Assembly: GCA_934045905.1 (NCBI GenBank)
Contig: OW203765.1
Coordinates: forward strand, 32,149,997 to 32,213,996
Reading direction: 5' to 3'
Origin: Leuctra nigra
Taxonomy: Eukaryota; Arthropoda; Insecta; Plecoptera; Leuctridae
DNA: 64,000 bases
Below are positions 1 to 47,413 of the stretch, one piece after another. Below the pieces are notes generated by a model that saw only the letters and a list, made by a program, of their open reading frames with translations, searched no databases and was not told the origin of the DNA. The position numbers and the translations under genes are program-made. Positions within the stretch are counted from its first letter, which is position 1, and every line of letters begins with the position of its first letter.

Positions 1-1649
1 ATAACGTCAGGTGATGTGGATTGATATGTGAAGTTATACAGTACAAAACATTATACATAGTTTAATAGAAAATTTAAAAATAGTACCTAGGTATTGATTA
101 AAAATATAAAAGAACGAAAGAAAAATTTTATCTTTCGATTGGTTGGTCCGATCAAGTTAAAATTATGACAAGTCATTACGACTAACAATGTCCTCAATCT
201 TACAAAGTTTCAGCCAAATCCTCCCATTGGTTAAAATTTAAAACCATCTTTCATGTGACATGTGACAAGTGACAGTCCTTAATAAAGTATTTCCATCATT
301 ATTCGAAAAGTTCAAAAAATCCTTGAAATTTTGTCAAGGTATTCACTGAACATAAACAAATGCATATCTGAAGTCAAAAAACCACCTTGCGGTACTCTTT
401 TTTGAGATATGACATCTTTTATATGATGACATTTCTCATAAGATAACATGGTAATCATAATTATTAACACACTCAAATCATGATTATAAAAAAAGTTACG
501 CCATACAAGTCTTTTTTATTCAATTAATTTGAAGTTGACATATTTCTCAATCGAATCACCGTTTTAAAAATATATGTCACCATACTAATTACCGAGATAT
601 CTTCGTTTAAAGCCAAGGGAAGTGTGTATTTTTGAATTACAAGCTTTAAATCTGGCAACAGAGATCTTTAGAGAGATGAGATATCAAGGTGATTAGAAGC
701 GAGCCGTTTTCAAACATGAATTTGAACAACTTACTTTCACGATTATTTTAATGATAATTAACAGTAAGTCTTCATTTATATAATGCAGTAATCTTAAACG
801 ATTCATAGAAGCAGTAATCTTCTTTTTAAGCAAGTTTAATCCACAATGTTCTCGATATTTTGTTTTTGAGGGTTAGTGTTACTGTTGTATTACACTCAGT
901 ACATACGTCATTTGCTATCAAATAAAGATCAAGGTATTCCTCGGGCACTGTTTTCGCGACATTCTTCAGACTATGCAGAACTTTTGGTCACTTCACATTT
1001 GGACATTCATCTCGCATCATCTTTCTTATTCATAAAATGCCGCCTGACAACTGGAATTCCACACTTTTGACAGCAGCGATTATCTTTCTATACTTTACTA
1101 ATTAACAACTGTCTCCTTGGCAACGAAGGAGCAATGTTGCAACCAACTCTCTGCAGTTGTATGTTGGCAATAATACAAATAATATGCTTATAAAATGGTA
1201 ATTTGCAACTAAATCAAATTGTTTCACGTTTATATGACCAAAAGCATGCCATCTAAACATCAATAAATTACTCTAAGGTCAAAATAGTGTAATTGTATGT
1301 GATATAATTATCAGAAGTTTCATGGTTAATTCTGAATTGTAATGTTGACAAGCTTTTTCCAAATCCCAACTTTTTTCTTTTCATTCAAAATAAATATAAA
1401 ATCCTCTCAAATTAAATTATATTTCGAATATAACCATTAACAAGAACTCACTGTTAAATAAATATAAGTCCACAATATTTATATTAGAATATAATAATGA
1501 TTTGAATCGTATTCTTTTGACGACAATTATCTCACTTGAACTCGAATTAATAATGATGGCAAGACATTTTAACACCACAAGATCTTTTTGGACGGAATCC
1601 AGTAGACTCTGCGCACTTGCGTCGATAAAATAGTAATACTTTTCACCTT

Positions 1650-1815
1650 AAGGATCAAAACGGAGTGTCAAAAAGGGGGTCGAATTGGCCGCGACAGTCG
1701 AAATCCGTGTATGAACAGCGGGTGCGGGGAGGGAGAGAGGGAGAGGGCAACTGCGAAACCCTTGGCGAAACTGGGAAGCAAAGAGGGAAACTGTCGCGAC
1801 CGCGGACCCCCTCCA
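1650..1815. other. GC-rich patch with imperfect inverted ends
   Basis: A GC-rich island in AT-rich sequence. Its ends look imperfectly inverted (GGCCGCGACAGT near 1688 against ACTGTCGCGACCGCGG near 1790), so it may be an old miniature transposon. A cryptic promoter is the alternative. No coding potential was recognised. Confidence 0.3.
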
Positions 1816-2139
1816 ATAGATATGCTTGAGCAACTTCTATATATACTAATCAAAATTGAAAAAACAAGAAGCGAGTGTTAACGTGTTAGAATAGTTTTAC
1901 AAGATTTATGTGTGCACGAATGGGTAAACCGACTTTATTATTCATTTTGTACCATAATTTACCTATTAAATAACTGAATTTACAGTATCAATTACATCAA
2001 TATATTTCAAATGCGCCTGATTGGTTGGGAAAATTAGTTCGGTTCGTTATGTCGAAAAAATCCGGCCCGTGTTTTTTAAGTGTCGAAAGCAATTTTACAG
2101 CTGATTCGTGTAGTACATTTACCTGCATAACCTGACATT

Positions 2140-2930
2140 GAAAAAAATGATGGTGTTATTTTGAGAAAACGAAGATGGTGGAGTTATTCAAGATGGCCGC
2201 CAAAACGTTTTTAATTAATTACTGGAGAAGTATGAATGATACAAAGCCCAAATTTTGACCTTAAATCTATGGAACATTGTCAAAATCAACATATAAATAT
2301 CAACATTTCAATTCTCAAAATGGCGTCGTAATAAATGATTTAGATAAAATTCGAAAAATAGCTGTATCTTTTTTCATGTGAAACATTTTTTTAATTTTCG
2401 AACGGATATGAATAAATGTTACCTATATGAAACGATGCCGTTATGGTATAATTCTGTTATTTTCAAAATGGCGCGTTTATTTAGGATAATGGTCTAAATT
2501 TGTTAAATGTTCTATCGTTAACGGATCTGAAGGAGCCTACTCGGACAAATCCTTACAAATCTTTATTTATGTTAAACCTATTTATTAAAATCTTGGTTTT
2601 CCAATGTACAAATCAGGAAGTGACGTCATAAAATATTAATATTTGGGTTAATTCAATATTTAGTACTCTTATTTTATAAAAATATAAATTTTACCGAAAA
2701 TTGGATAATTACATGACGTGACTATCATTATGAATGATGGTGTCTGTTTGAGAAATCAAAGATGGCGGAGATATTCAAGATGGCTGCTTAAACGTAATTC
2801 ATAACTTCCTGGATAAGTAAGAATAATATAAAGGCGAAAGTCTACCATTTTAAATATTTATAACTTCAAAAAATAAATTGCAACACTTCAATTTAAAAAT
2901 GGCGCCTCATTGATTTTTTTTAAATACGAA
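2140..2930. repeat. Diverged direct duplication inside a dispersed repeat
   Basis: About 200 bp beginning near 2140 (TGATGGTGTTATTTTGAGAA, then 'TTCAAGATGGC') recurs in diverged form near 2730 (TGATGGTGTCTGTTTGAGAA). Both carry AAGATGGCGG-type and 'AAAATGGCG' words typical of old transposon sequence. Similar 'TTTTCGAGATATG...AAAATGGCGAC' pairs occur at 48417-48470 and 48683-48727. It is probably a decayed transposable element of unknown class. Confidence 0.45.
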
Positions 2931-3194
2931 TATACCTCTAAATAATATACTACATACTCTAATAATAGGTAACTATAACTTTTTATCTGTTCAATATTTT
3001 TGTAACTATCAAACGGCTACAACAATTTTAAAAACTAGTTTTAATTTTACTAAAAGGAGAAAAGGTGAGGACTATGCCCACGGAGGTGGGTGTCCAGATC
3101 CTCAATCTGGACTTTCCCAAGAAGCTGACATTTTTAAATACATTTTTCTTCTTGATGTGGTATTAAGTCCGGTTTGAGCTCGGGCTTATCTGCA

Positions 3195-3233
3195 GCTCGC
3201 TCATCTATGCGTTACACTGAGCGTTTTCCTAGT
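3195..3233 (-). repeat. Head of dispersed family A
   Basis: Minus-strand copy of the head motif (AAACGCTCAGTGTAACGC on the element strand, followed by a GATGAGCGAGC-like end) shared by seven sites in the window. The body of this copy is not clearly delimited. Confidence 0.6.
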
Positions 3234-3516
3234 AAAATAGAATTAACCGTACGGAAAGAATACTTTGGAGCATGACAAAGGATTTCATCCGTGAAAAGTC
3301 TTGATGTAAAAACTAAAATGAATTTTCCTTGTTAGAAACATGAGGCTGTCCAATTAGAGAAAACATAGAAAAGTAACAATTTGAACAATTTGAACATGAG
3401 ACACGGACATGTCTCATCTTAGCCCCATCCCTTGTCAGAGTCCCGCCTCGGGCAGTTCTGTGTTGACCTTTGCCCTCTCAAACTATTCCAAACATTCCAC
3501 TGTAATTCCATCAGAT

Positions 3517-3628
<112 letters not shown>

Positions 3629-6308
3629 CCGTCACTTGGCAGCCGGCATTCAACGCCAACTCAAACATGACAAGATTCAGTTCGAAGTTCATTCACAAAC
3701 TCAAGCGGGACAAACGGATCCGGCAACAAGAGATACCAACGACAAAACATTTTCATCAAACACATTCTGACTTCATCATTGTTGAAGAACTGTGTTCAGG
3801 AGCACCTGGTACGTAATGTAGAAACACATTGTGTGATCTTCTATACGCTGTTTTAACAAAGCAATGTGAGGCATTGTCATAATAGTGAATAGATGTACAA
3901 TTGCGCTACAAACCTGTAATTGTTGCCCATTGTTTTCCGACTGCGGTTTTGTGGTTACATAAACGTTAATTGACGATATTTATTTATCAATAATTAAAAT
4001 AATTACATCACCTATTGTAGTGAAAATATTTTTTGTGACCTAACGTACTCTACAAAAAAATATTTTCAAACCCAACGAATGTTGAGCCTGGAATGTGTTT
4101 GTGTATGTTAATTTAGCCGTTGCGCTGCGAGAAACTCGTTAATGATTTTAAATTTAAATACAATCATTCGTCGACTAATTGCTTGTTTGTTGCATCCACC
4201 ACTTTTTCTACACCGAGTTGATTATTCAATGCATTTTTAAACAGCCACGAAAAACATCACTTTGTCACCGCTTTTTGTGGATAATGTAATTAATAAACAC
4301 TGCTTTCGAAATAAAAATAAATCAGAAAAAGAAAATTGGAAAAAATCGAGCCAAGTTTCAGTTTCGATTCGTTTAATCAAAATGGCCACCTTCCAACAAA
4401 GAAAAGGGTAGCCATTTTGCGATTACAAACCGAATCTGAAACTTTCCCCTCCGAATCATCTTTAATTCCTACCTGTGTGTACCCCTTAAGACGGTTTACG
4501 ATCTGGCCCTCGTTAACAATATTCCAACTCAGGCATTCCTCTTCACATTATCCTAACAATCTCGACTGCTCAGCTAAGTTCCCGGCGTCTCGGGATCCTC
4601 GCTTCAACACAAGGTCTAAGCAGACAATTGGCGTTGCTCCAATGTCATTAGTTCCAGCGAATAACACACAACTCCCGAATTGTCATTAGCATTAACAGAT
4701 AGACTTGGATGCGATTCGGTTTCGGAGTTTCTAAGAAGTGACTTTGCATAATCTCTGCTTCATTCGCTTTTCCTTGTTAAGGCGGCTGAATACGCGAGGA
4801 AATGATGAACAATGCATGAATAGATTTAGATTATTTGTGGGAAGATATGTCATGAAGTCATATAGATAATGGGTTTTAATGGCAAAGATATCATAATTTA
4901 CCCGTAATTCATGTGTAAAAGACACGTTTGAGTATATGTAAATCAGTTTTAACTATATTACAAACAAAACATATTGAGATGCATAGTACGAAATAAAATT
5001 GGTTTCTCTCTGAGAAAATTAGCTTCAAAATTTCTAAAAATATACGTATCTTGTATAATCGGTAATAATTAGTTTGTCAAATGTGATACTAATGCAGTAT
5101 AATCTATATCAGAATGTATCATGATTAAAGAGTTTTTAAAGGCAAATTAATTTATCGCATTAGAAAATATTTGACAGAGGGCAACAAAACCATATCTCGT
5201 AAAAATATTGTATATGTACCTACAACGATTGCTTTCTATGTTAAGTTTATTCTTTCAATATACATACAAATATAGGACCAAAAATCAAAGTCTGCTTTGT
5301 TCTATTACCTTGATATATTTGTAAATAGCGTACTGTAGAATGAAAGTATCCAACTGTTCAGACAGATTTAGAAGTAGTAATTGTATTTATGACCCATCGA
5401 ATCAGTCCATTTGACCGCTTTTCTTCTGACTTTAACTGTGCATCTGACGCTCTTAAAGTTCTCAATGTTCGACAGGGCGATACTGAGTGCAATCTCTAGT
5501 GATCAATCAGAGCTAATCAATCATTCACGGACTGGAATGCCATTACTCCAGCTCTTAATGCAGCATCCAACCCGCATGGGAGATCTCTCCATCGAGATCG
5601 AGTTTATGTTTCACTCAAGGAAAAGTTTACCAACTCGAGAAATAATCCGCTCTCTCTCGAGAGAAGATTTGTCTCTTGACTCGACTCTTATAATTTAGCT
5701 TCCTTCTTCCACAAAGTGAAAATGTCACTTAGAAAACGACTGTAATTCACAAGTCAAATCGATGAGCGGAGCTAAAACCTTGCTACGTAATTGTTGGCAT
5801 CCGACTTTATATCCCCTGGTACTGTTTGTTTTATACTTCAATTTACTTCAATTAAATGCCTCCAGAATATTCCTCTAGGAAAGCTACTTTCTCCGTAGGT
5901 GTTATTGTCTGTGACATTGCTTGTACGGTCCAAGTCACCCCAATCAACCAATCTATTTCAAATTTTGCACACACGCTGATGTCATATGTGAGGTAATTTA
6001 TATAGAGTTTGGACAAGATCCGGTTATTGATTGAAATTTGAAAGTGAAACTTGAGCGATCAACTTCAAATTTTGCTTAACCATTGGGACCAATATTCAAG
6101 GAGTTTTCCAATTATCATAAAAATCTGTTAAAAGACGTTCAATTGACATTTTGCGGTCAATTTATGCTTGTTTTGAAATATTTGTCAATACCACTCAAAG
6201 AAGTTTCAAAGTAATTATCATTGCTCCTTTGACACATTATTTTCAAGGTCTGTAGAGCAGAAACTTACACAAGAATATTAATTCACAATGCAATACGAAA
6301 GCTGCTTC

Positions 6309-6339
6309 CCAACGCGTTACACAGAGCGTTTTCATAGTA
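6309..6339 (-). repeat. Head of dispersed family A (decayed)
   Basis: Minus-strand, slightly mutated copy of the family A head (CAACGCGTTACACAGAGCG in plus orientation). Just downstream, 6373-6415 contains a small GCAACCCGCA / TGCGGGTTGC hairpin that also occurs at 16922-16955. Confidence 0.5.
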
Positions 6340-9089
6340 TTTTAAAATTCAGCAAGATTTTGGTTAGCCCCTGAAAGCAACCCGCAACTCTTTCATGTAC
6401 TGCGGGTTGCGTCCAGCAGCAGACACGGCAATCCCCTCGCATTATTTTACAGAATTAGCATATTTTTTATCGCGCATACATATCACGTCTCTCGCGTCAT
6501 AAAAGTGATAGATGGCAGGAAATTCATACATTTAAATACCAAATGTCTCCCACAAATCACGACTCCATCTTTAGAGTTATATTTTAGAGACAAAACACGT
6601 ATCGTTATGATCTTTTGGCAGTGAAATGAAAATAGCACACACACATGCCGATTGATCGAGTTCTATTCTCGGTAGTTAATAACAGTCATAAAAGACAGAT
6701 TGATTTTGCTATGAAAGTCAAATAAAGCGCGATGTGGAAGATAACAAGTGACTGACGTTTTGCGTGCCGCTGTGAATGTTGACTGAGCGGGAAATCAAGC
6801 AGAGTGATGAAATCTGAGAATAATGGCGGCAGATGGAGATATTCAAACAGAGTCCTGTAAACATAGATTTCCTCAACGCAGTGGGCCGTGAAGTCAGAAT
6901 AATAATTGGCTTTTATTTCAACGATCTGTTGGACCGTGCAAGGATACTCTTTTTGGAGGTTACACAGTGTTATTTTACCTCTCATGTTGGAATCAAAGTT
7001 TGTAAATTGTTTTATTATTCATGTTTCCCTTCAGTTTTTCGATACCTTACTTATTTTTGAACAATTTTCCTTTTTTTCAAAAGTAATGAGTTCCGAAATC
7101 AAAATAATTTGTTTTATTCGTCTTTGGGCAGTGAAATTGGAAGGGTTTAATAATTTAAGTAGTCCAAATTTAAGTTTAGGTAAAGTTGCCACCTGACCCA
7201 TCGTGAAATCACGAATGTCTTTATTACACTCAGTTGATTTTTATTATGGCGTGACTATTTTTAATTAAATTGATTTATTTCAAATATTTTAAAAGTGTTT
7301 TAATGTGTAGCATAAAATGCTAGGAACTTACCTATTAGCAATCTATTATAATTTATGACCTCTTATAATTAAGAGGCCTTACATAATATAATTAATGAAG
7401 AACTGAATTTAACAACCAAACATCACGTAAAAATGAGCATTTAAGTCACAATCCAGGCTCCATTACTAGCAACTGCGTAACAACCAAGAGTTTTCAACTT
7501 ATTTATGCTCAATAATGGCACTTCTAGATCTGCAAAGCCGATAAAAGTATAACGCTGAGGCGAATGCGGTAGACTTTCCGTTCAGGATTGTTAAATGGCG
7601 CATCCGAAAATATTCAGAAACATCTAGACGCGCTCATAACGTAGCAGAAAGATCATATAGAAGGATTGTGAAGAGATGGTGAAAATAAAACCTAGGTAGG
7701 TAAACAATTGTGTGCAGGACTTTTGAAATGCCCTATAAACTGTATCAATGTAGGTGTCAATGTTATTACTTGCAGTGAATATAATTGTTTCCATCACGCC
7801 AAAGCTCATTATGCCCCTGGTTGATACGGAAAATCAATAGCAATGATAGCAACTAGTGGAAATTCATACCAATTAAAACAATATACCTACCCTAATGAGA
7901 AAGCCTGATGATGATTGCATTTTGATTGATACTAAATCAATCATCAATGAAAAGTTAAAAGGTAATTGATCAGACACGTTGATAATCTTCCACGCCTTAA
8001 ACGAGGTATTGGCAGTTTTCGTTTAATTTTTGGTTGCTGATGAGAAATCAATAGAAAGTTATTTGCGCAAAAAGTACAGTGTTATGATTAGTAAATACCA
8101 CTAATCATACCAGAAGCTTTAAAATTTGTTGAAACAGGGAAGTCTGTTTCTTTATTACGAGAATTGCATTCAAATCTGGTTCAGTCATCGGAAAAATGTA
8201 TCAAAATATGAATTAGACAATAAATGCGTTCGGCATCAACAAAATATTACAGCTCAGTTCTTTAGATTCACTTGAACAACATAATTACAACAATCATTTG
8301 ACAAGAATAATTAATATATTAATATAATTTATATATTTAAAGGGAGGTGAGGAGAGCCATATACTCTGAAGTAAATAAATCTTATACAATACGAACAATC
8401 TCTAAACAATTGCTATAATGTAAGGAAAATGACAACAAGTACATCAAATATATATTTAAATGTGTGTTATGTAACTGTATAACCTAGAAAATGCTATAAC
8501 GTGGTTGATAAGTCATGCAAGATTGCTTTGGAGTGAAAACAAAACCAATCTTTTGCAAGTAATCATGTCGCAGTGCGTCTACAAAATGTGTAAATATAAC
8601 AGAAATTGTCTCATTGACCATGCAAACTTTCAGCTTGATAAGACGAAACGAACTGATAATTTTAGGGCTTCAACCAGTCAAAAGATTTTGCTCAAAACTG
8701 TACAGGTCTCCGCTGTTATGACTTTACGTTGTCTTCAAAATTTCAGATCGATAGGTTGACGTGGGAGGCGTCCACAAAAAACAGAGAAAATAGTACCATG
8801 GTAAAGTCATCACGTTTATACAGTACAATTTCTTAATACCCATCTAAACACTACATAACTGCTTTTACACGCTCACTAAACTGAGATAATAAAAGTCCTC
8901 CCACGTTTACTAACCCTGGCAAACTTAAGTATTATACTTAAAACATCCACTTTAAAGTTACGATGCATTTTATTGAATCATCTAAACTAACTCGACGGCG
9001 GAACGAGGAACGTAAGCTGAATTAATAGAGCCGAGCTCCTGTGTTTTTTACTGATGGCATTTGAAGATGTGATGTTGGCTGTTTTTCAG

Positions 9090-42529
<33,440 letters not shown>

Positions 42530-43060
42530 ACATATCACATCACACTGTTATCTGAGGGGCAAACCCACGCTGTTGTTATCACAATACTTATCTTCATTTA
42601 TCAAGGAAGTTAGTTTGACTCCATGTGGTAAGTTTATCATTGTTTTTGGTGAACTTTTACCAGCCTTAAACCTCAACGAGTAATTGTAAAAGAAGATCTG
42701 AGAAATGTAATTGTCTTGAACTGAAGTTTCTGAAGAAGTGTTATGATGCGTTGTCTTGTGAAAGAAGGCACCGATAAGGGACTAGTAATAATTAGTCATT
42801 CTAGTCATCAAGTATTATTACTTATTAGTCAGACAGTCGAGTGAATTGAGGAACGGAGAGCAAAATGTATATTGTTTAGAGGTAAAGACATCAAAGATTG
42901 TCTATTTTCCTCACTTTGGAAAACAGAAAATTTTAAGGGAGTGGAATGAATATGACTGGAAATGTTCAAGATGAGCAGCGAAGACTTTTACTTCTTTCTT
43001 CGAAAGTATTGAATTATTGTTTTATATTAATCGAACAAAAACTAATTTGCCTTCTTGTTC

Positions 43061-43180
43061 AATAAAAATTTTCACGTAATCCAATAAATTAAGCTGACTC
43101 CTCTAAAATATCGGGATAAAATTGAGAACAAATATCAGAAATTAACTTCTCTGAGCAGTCACAAATATTGAGAAAATAAA
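43061..43180 (+). terminator. Cluster of poly(A) signals for the peptidase gene
   Basis: AATAAA at 43061, 43083 and 43175, about 530-650 nt after the stop codon. The 3' UTR would end near 43.1-43.2 kb, before the dispersed repeat at 43335. Inferred from position only. Confidence 0.5.
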
Positions 43181-43334
43181 CTCAATGGTATAATAACATA
43201 CTTCAGGGGTGTTTGAAAAATAATGGCATACAATTAAAAATATAAGAGATGTTTTAACAGAACCATTGGTATCAGTGGTAAGAACAAAATTAATACTGTT
43301 TAATAAGTTATGTCAAGTAAATATTATCCCAAAT

Positions 43335-43545
43335 TTGGTATATGTTGTAGGGTGGGCCATAGCTCGAAATTAAGATATATCGCAACAATGTGAGATTTTC
43401 CAATTTTAAGATCCAGTAGGCCGAAAATGCCACTTTGATGCTTATACAGTAAAAGTGGGTTTGCTCCAGCCTTTTTAAATGAGTGTGTGCGCGCGCCGTA
43501 CGACTTGGCTGGCGTGGAGCGACCGCTCCACTAGATTACACAATA
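43335..43545. repeat. Dispersed repeat B, copy 1
   Basis: About 210 bp (CAAATTTGGTATATGTTGTA ... GAGCGACCGCTCCACTAGA) that recurs at 48928-49155 with small changes. Ends in the palindromic GGAGCGACCGCTCC. Class unknown. Confidence 0.75.
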
Positions 43546-46140
43546 TGTAAAATGTAAAATTTTTAATGATATTAATGGAATGATACTTTCTCAAAAGAAT
43601 GGAAGTCTTTGCCCGCTGCGATGTCACTCGTTCGCTCAACCGCACATTGAACTTTCTCTCGGTACATCGTTCGTAGTCTCAGAATTAGAGAGACGTATCT
43701 GCACAGCTCTTTAATAATTGGGCTACGCGTTGCTAGCGACTATTAGAATAGTTTTATACTTATTCCTTATCCAGAAAACTGTTACATTATATTCCTATAG
43801 ATACGCTTTAAATAACCTGTTTTCATTATCAGAGTTAGATCTAATATAATATGTAAATACGGTTTTTCTGGTTATTCGATTTTCTAGAAATCTTGAACTA
43901 GTTGCTAAGACATAGCTTGAATTATATTTAGCGATAATTATAAAGTTAAATTTTAATAGAATCTAGTCGATCTAATATAAACTACTTTCTTCTTTAGTAG
44001 TTCCTCAATAGGCCTAAAACATGGTGAGATGGAGGAAAGTAGTCGGAGAAAGTTGGTTGGAGAAAAGGGGAGTTTGGACAAGGAGAAAACACAGTCTTTC
44101 ACGATTTTGCGAGTGTTATGATCAATCAAGTTTAATATAATTCTCTCTTTCCATGTATCACATTTTAAGTATTTTCTCGTGTGAATCCAAATATCTAATT
44201 GAACATTTAATTATCTTTAACCATTTCTGTGTTGACTTTATACGAATATATATTTAAATCCTCCTCAGATTTAAAACCTAACTCTATAATTGCATTTATT
44301 CCCTTCATTATAACGGTTGTTCCTTCTTATTCGTACGTTTCATCAAACGTTTTAATTAATTCGTTATTATATCATAAGTACAGTGTGAAATAAATTACTT
44401 TATTTATGTAGAATTATTGAATGTCAATAGTAAAAAGTTTTAGAATTAATATAGGTAGTTATAAATTTAAAAATCGAATAATAATATTTTATGAACTAAT
44501 AATAATTAATTAAGAGATCTTCAATAGATAAGTTAGTACCAATGTATTTAGACTGGACCCATCGACTCAATTACAATGCCTATACCTTTGAAGACTCTGA
44601 AACAATTTAAAAATATTAACAAAATTCCAGTGAGTACAATAATTACCTACGTCGTCTGAAAAGCTGAGGGTTCAAACAAAATTCATGTTTGTTCTTAAAG
44701 AAAAACTTCAAACTAAAAGCTGTTTCATCATCTCCACTTGATGTTTAAAGCAATCTGTGGCTTCCAAGCAATTCAAATTAAAAATTATAAAGTCCTCATT
44801 GAATTTCGTCAAACTCCTCTTACGTTTTTAATCATATTAGTAGTATGTGATATTGTTGTATCGTAGCCAAACTCAAAGGGGCCAAAGTGGATTAACAATT
44901 AGATAATAATTTTTATTGTTGTACTGTGTGATTTTATTATATTGGTCATTGCCTTTCTCAATGAAATTCAGTGACCAACGATTTTAATAATCATTCTAAT
45001 CTGAACGTCTTTCATCCTCACTAAACAGCAATAATAAGTATAAAATCCGTGTGTTGTTTGTCACTATTAACTACTCTCTAATTATTATCAAATGTGCTTG
45101 CAGAGGTGCTATTAAATGTTTGAAAATTGTGAGAAAACATTGTCAATTTACTTTGTTTTGATGTGTTGTTTTTGAACATCCTTTGCCAAACGGTACATTT
45201 CGTGGATAAAATGTCAAATATCATTTTGTGAATGTGTGATGAAGTGGTAAAATTTTTCCCTAAAATCATTTTGGTATAATATTTAATATGTGTTTTCAAA
45301 CGAAGAGTGTACCTATCTACAAAATGTGATTTTTTGTAAAAATTACATAGATTTTATAATTCAGCCCACTGGCATAAATGATAAATGAATAAATAAATAA
45401 ACAAATTAATGAATTATATGAGGCATAACTGAATGCATACTGAATTGCATAGCTAGATTCAACCATAATTCAACACAGATAATTTTGAAAAAAATTGAGG
45501 TTGAACAGAAATTCCCAATTTGTTTAAATTTCTCCAAATTGTAACGTTATAAAGTGGAAAAAAATTTCCTCTCTAAAAATATGGTTTAAAACTACATTGA
45601 CTAAACTGCTGAATCTACATGAATTTCAACTTGTTTTTCATGTTTATCTCAGAACTTGTTCCGTCTAGGACCTCAGATGCAAGTTCTTTGATCATCTAAA
45701 TTAATTTGGCTTTATCCTCGAAAATGTACCACGTGTAGGGCAAGAATATCTGTCGTTTATCATGAAAACTGAAAACTGTGTGTCCGTTGAATAGAAGTGA
45801 TTGGAAAATGAATATATAACAATTGAGTATTAAAAAGCCTTTCTTCAAGCCTTTCTAAAGCAAATGTAATAAAAATGTTATCTTATTGGCGTCCTTGGAC
45901 TAAAAAGCGTGAGGATTAGTAATATAAAAAACACCTCTGCGTTTTAAAGCACTGTTTTAATAACATGTACATTATTCAATCCATTGACGAAAATTATTGA
46001 ATTTTATCAATTATCTTGTTTATCAAAGCTATATTAAACCTATAATAAAAAAAGTTTAAATTTCCTTGTAATATAATGGAAAAAAATATTAAATTATTAT
46101 CATTAAATCGATCAGCTTTTCTTTTCCTATCCGCTTTTCC
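43546..46140. other. AT-rich intergenic sequence
   Basis: Between the peptidase 3' end and the GC-rich region upstream of VGAT. No gene or RNA recognised; the longest ORFs are short and low-complexity. Confidence 0.5.
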
Positions 46141-46149
46141 TGTTAGAAA

Positions 46150-46972
46150 ATCCTTCGGTCCCCGAGGCACGAAAAGTTCTGCGTCTCCCCCTCCCCCTCC
46201 CCCCTCCCACAGATCGAACACCGGGTTAGTGCAACAACCCTCCGCGATCAGCGCCCCCCCCCCCTCCACCCGGCGGCGACGCACGCAGCGCCCGCCGACG
46301 CTCGGAATTGATCCATCGCCTCCATGGCTCCACGGCTCTCCAGCATCCACAGCCGAGTCTTCCAATAGTTTGTAGCGTTATCTCGTCGCAGTCTTCCAGG
46401 ATAAAACCAAGAGCAGTGATACAATAGAATACGTGTTTAAATAAGTGTGATAATCAAATTATCTTCATCAAATTAATGATAATATATTCATTATATCATC
46501 AAGATAGTTCGTGAAAGGTCAATTCGCTGACCCTAAAGCCATTAACCTTGTTTGCAAATTATAGTTCGTCGATAAGGTGATGATCATTTGATCAAATAAA
46601 TATATTCGAAGTGAAATCCTACTGCCAAGGTGTCGGATCATAAACAATGTTGGGCTCGCCTTTACGTTGAAATAATATAAAATGTCTTCCATTGGGGTTG
46701 AGAAGGTTTGTTAGCCTGTAAAGAAAACCTGTGATATATCAATAATACATAAGTTTCAGTGGAATGGTAGAAGCAGATTGGCAAAATATTAGTGGAAGTA
46801 GTTACAAAATGGCTGCCAGTGTGTTGAAAAATTGGTGATAAAAGTGTGGATAGTAAGTGATTTGGAGATAATTATTAGGAAAAGCGTGATAATATATTAG
46901 AAGTTGAGAAAGTTTTATTCGAGAAGAAAAATTGTACGTCGATAGACGAACAAAATTTAAGAAGAACTCAAA
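46150..46972 (+). promoter_or_regulatory. Presumed promoter and 5' UTR of VGAT
   Basis: A C-rich/GC-rich island at 46170-46300 precedes about 650 bp of AT-rich sequence to the VGAT start. No TATA box could be assigned. Three GTCTTCCA octamers lie at 46357, 46391 and 46684, the same word that is repeated in the VGAT 3' UTR. The start context CTCAAAATGACC fits insect translation starts. Confidence 0.4.
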
Positions 46973-47413
46973 ATGACCTCATTCGGACGTTTCCCGATAC
47001 CACCGTTGAGCGCCACTATCAACGTCGCATGGGAGACATTAAAGTCTCAAATCCCCGACTCCAGTCCCTGCCTCGACCTGCTCAAGACGATGACGGGGAC
47101 GAAGACGGGGACGACAGAGGAGGGCGGCGAGCACCAGCGGTTCGCGCCGCAGCCGCCCGTCAACGGGGACGTCACGGAGATGGCGACGATGTCGGGAGGC
47201 GACGGCAGCAACCACGCCGCCGCCACGGGGGTCGCCGAACACGGGTTCAACGAGAGGCAGATGAGCTACCAGCAGTCCAGGGGAGGCGGCAGCATGCAGA
47301 GTGTCGACTTCTACTCGGATGACGGCGGAGGAGGGGAGTTTGGAGGCGAGGGCAAGAGCAGGCACAAGATCAATGAGTGGCAAGCGGCGTGGAATGTTAC
47401 CAATGCTATTCAG
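46973..47413 (+). CDS. VGAT: VGAT coding exon 1
   Basis: 147 codons: start ATG with context AACTCAAAATG, a hydrophilic variable N-terminus, then KINEWQAAWNVTNAIQ entering TM1. The donor is GTATTC (weak at +4 to +6). Confidence 0.92.
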
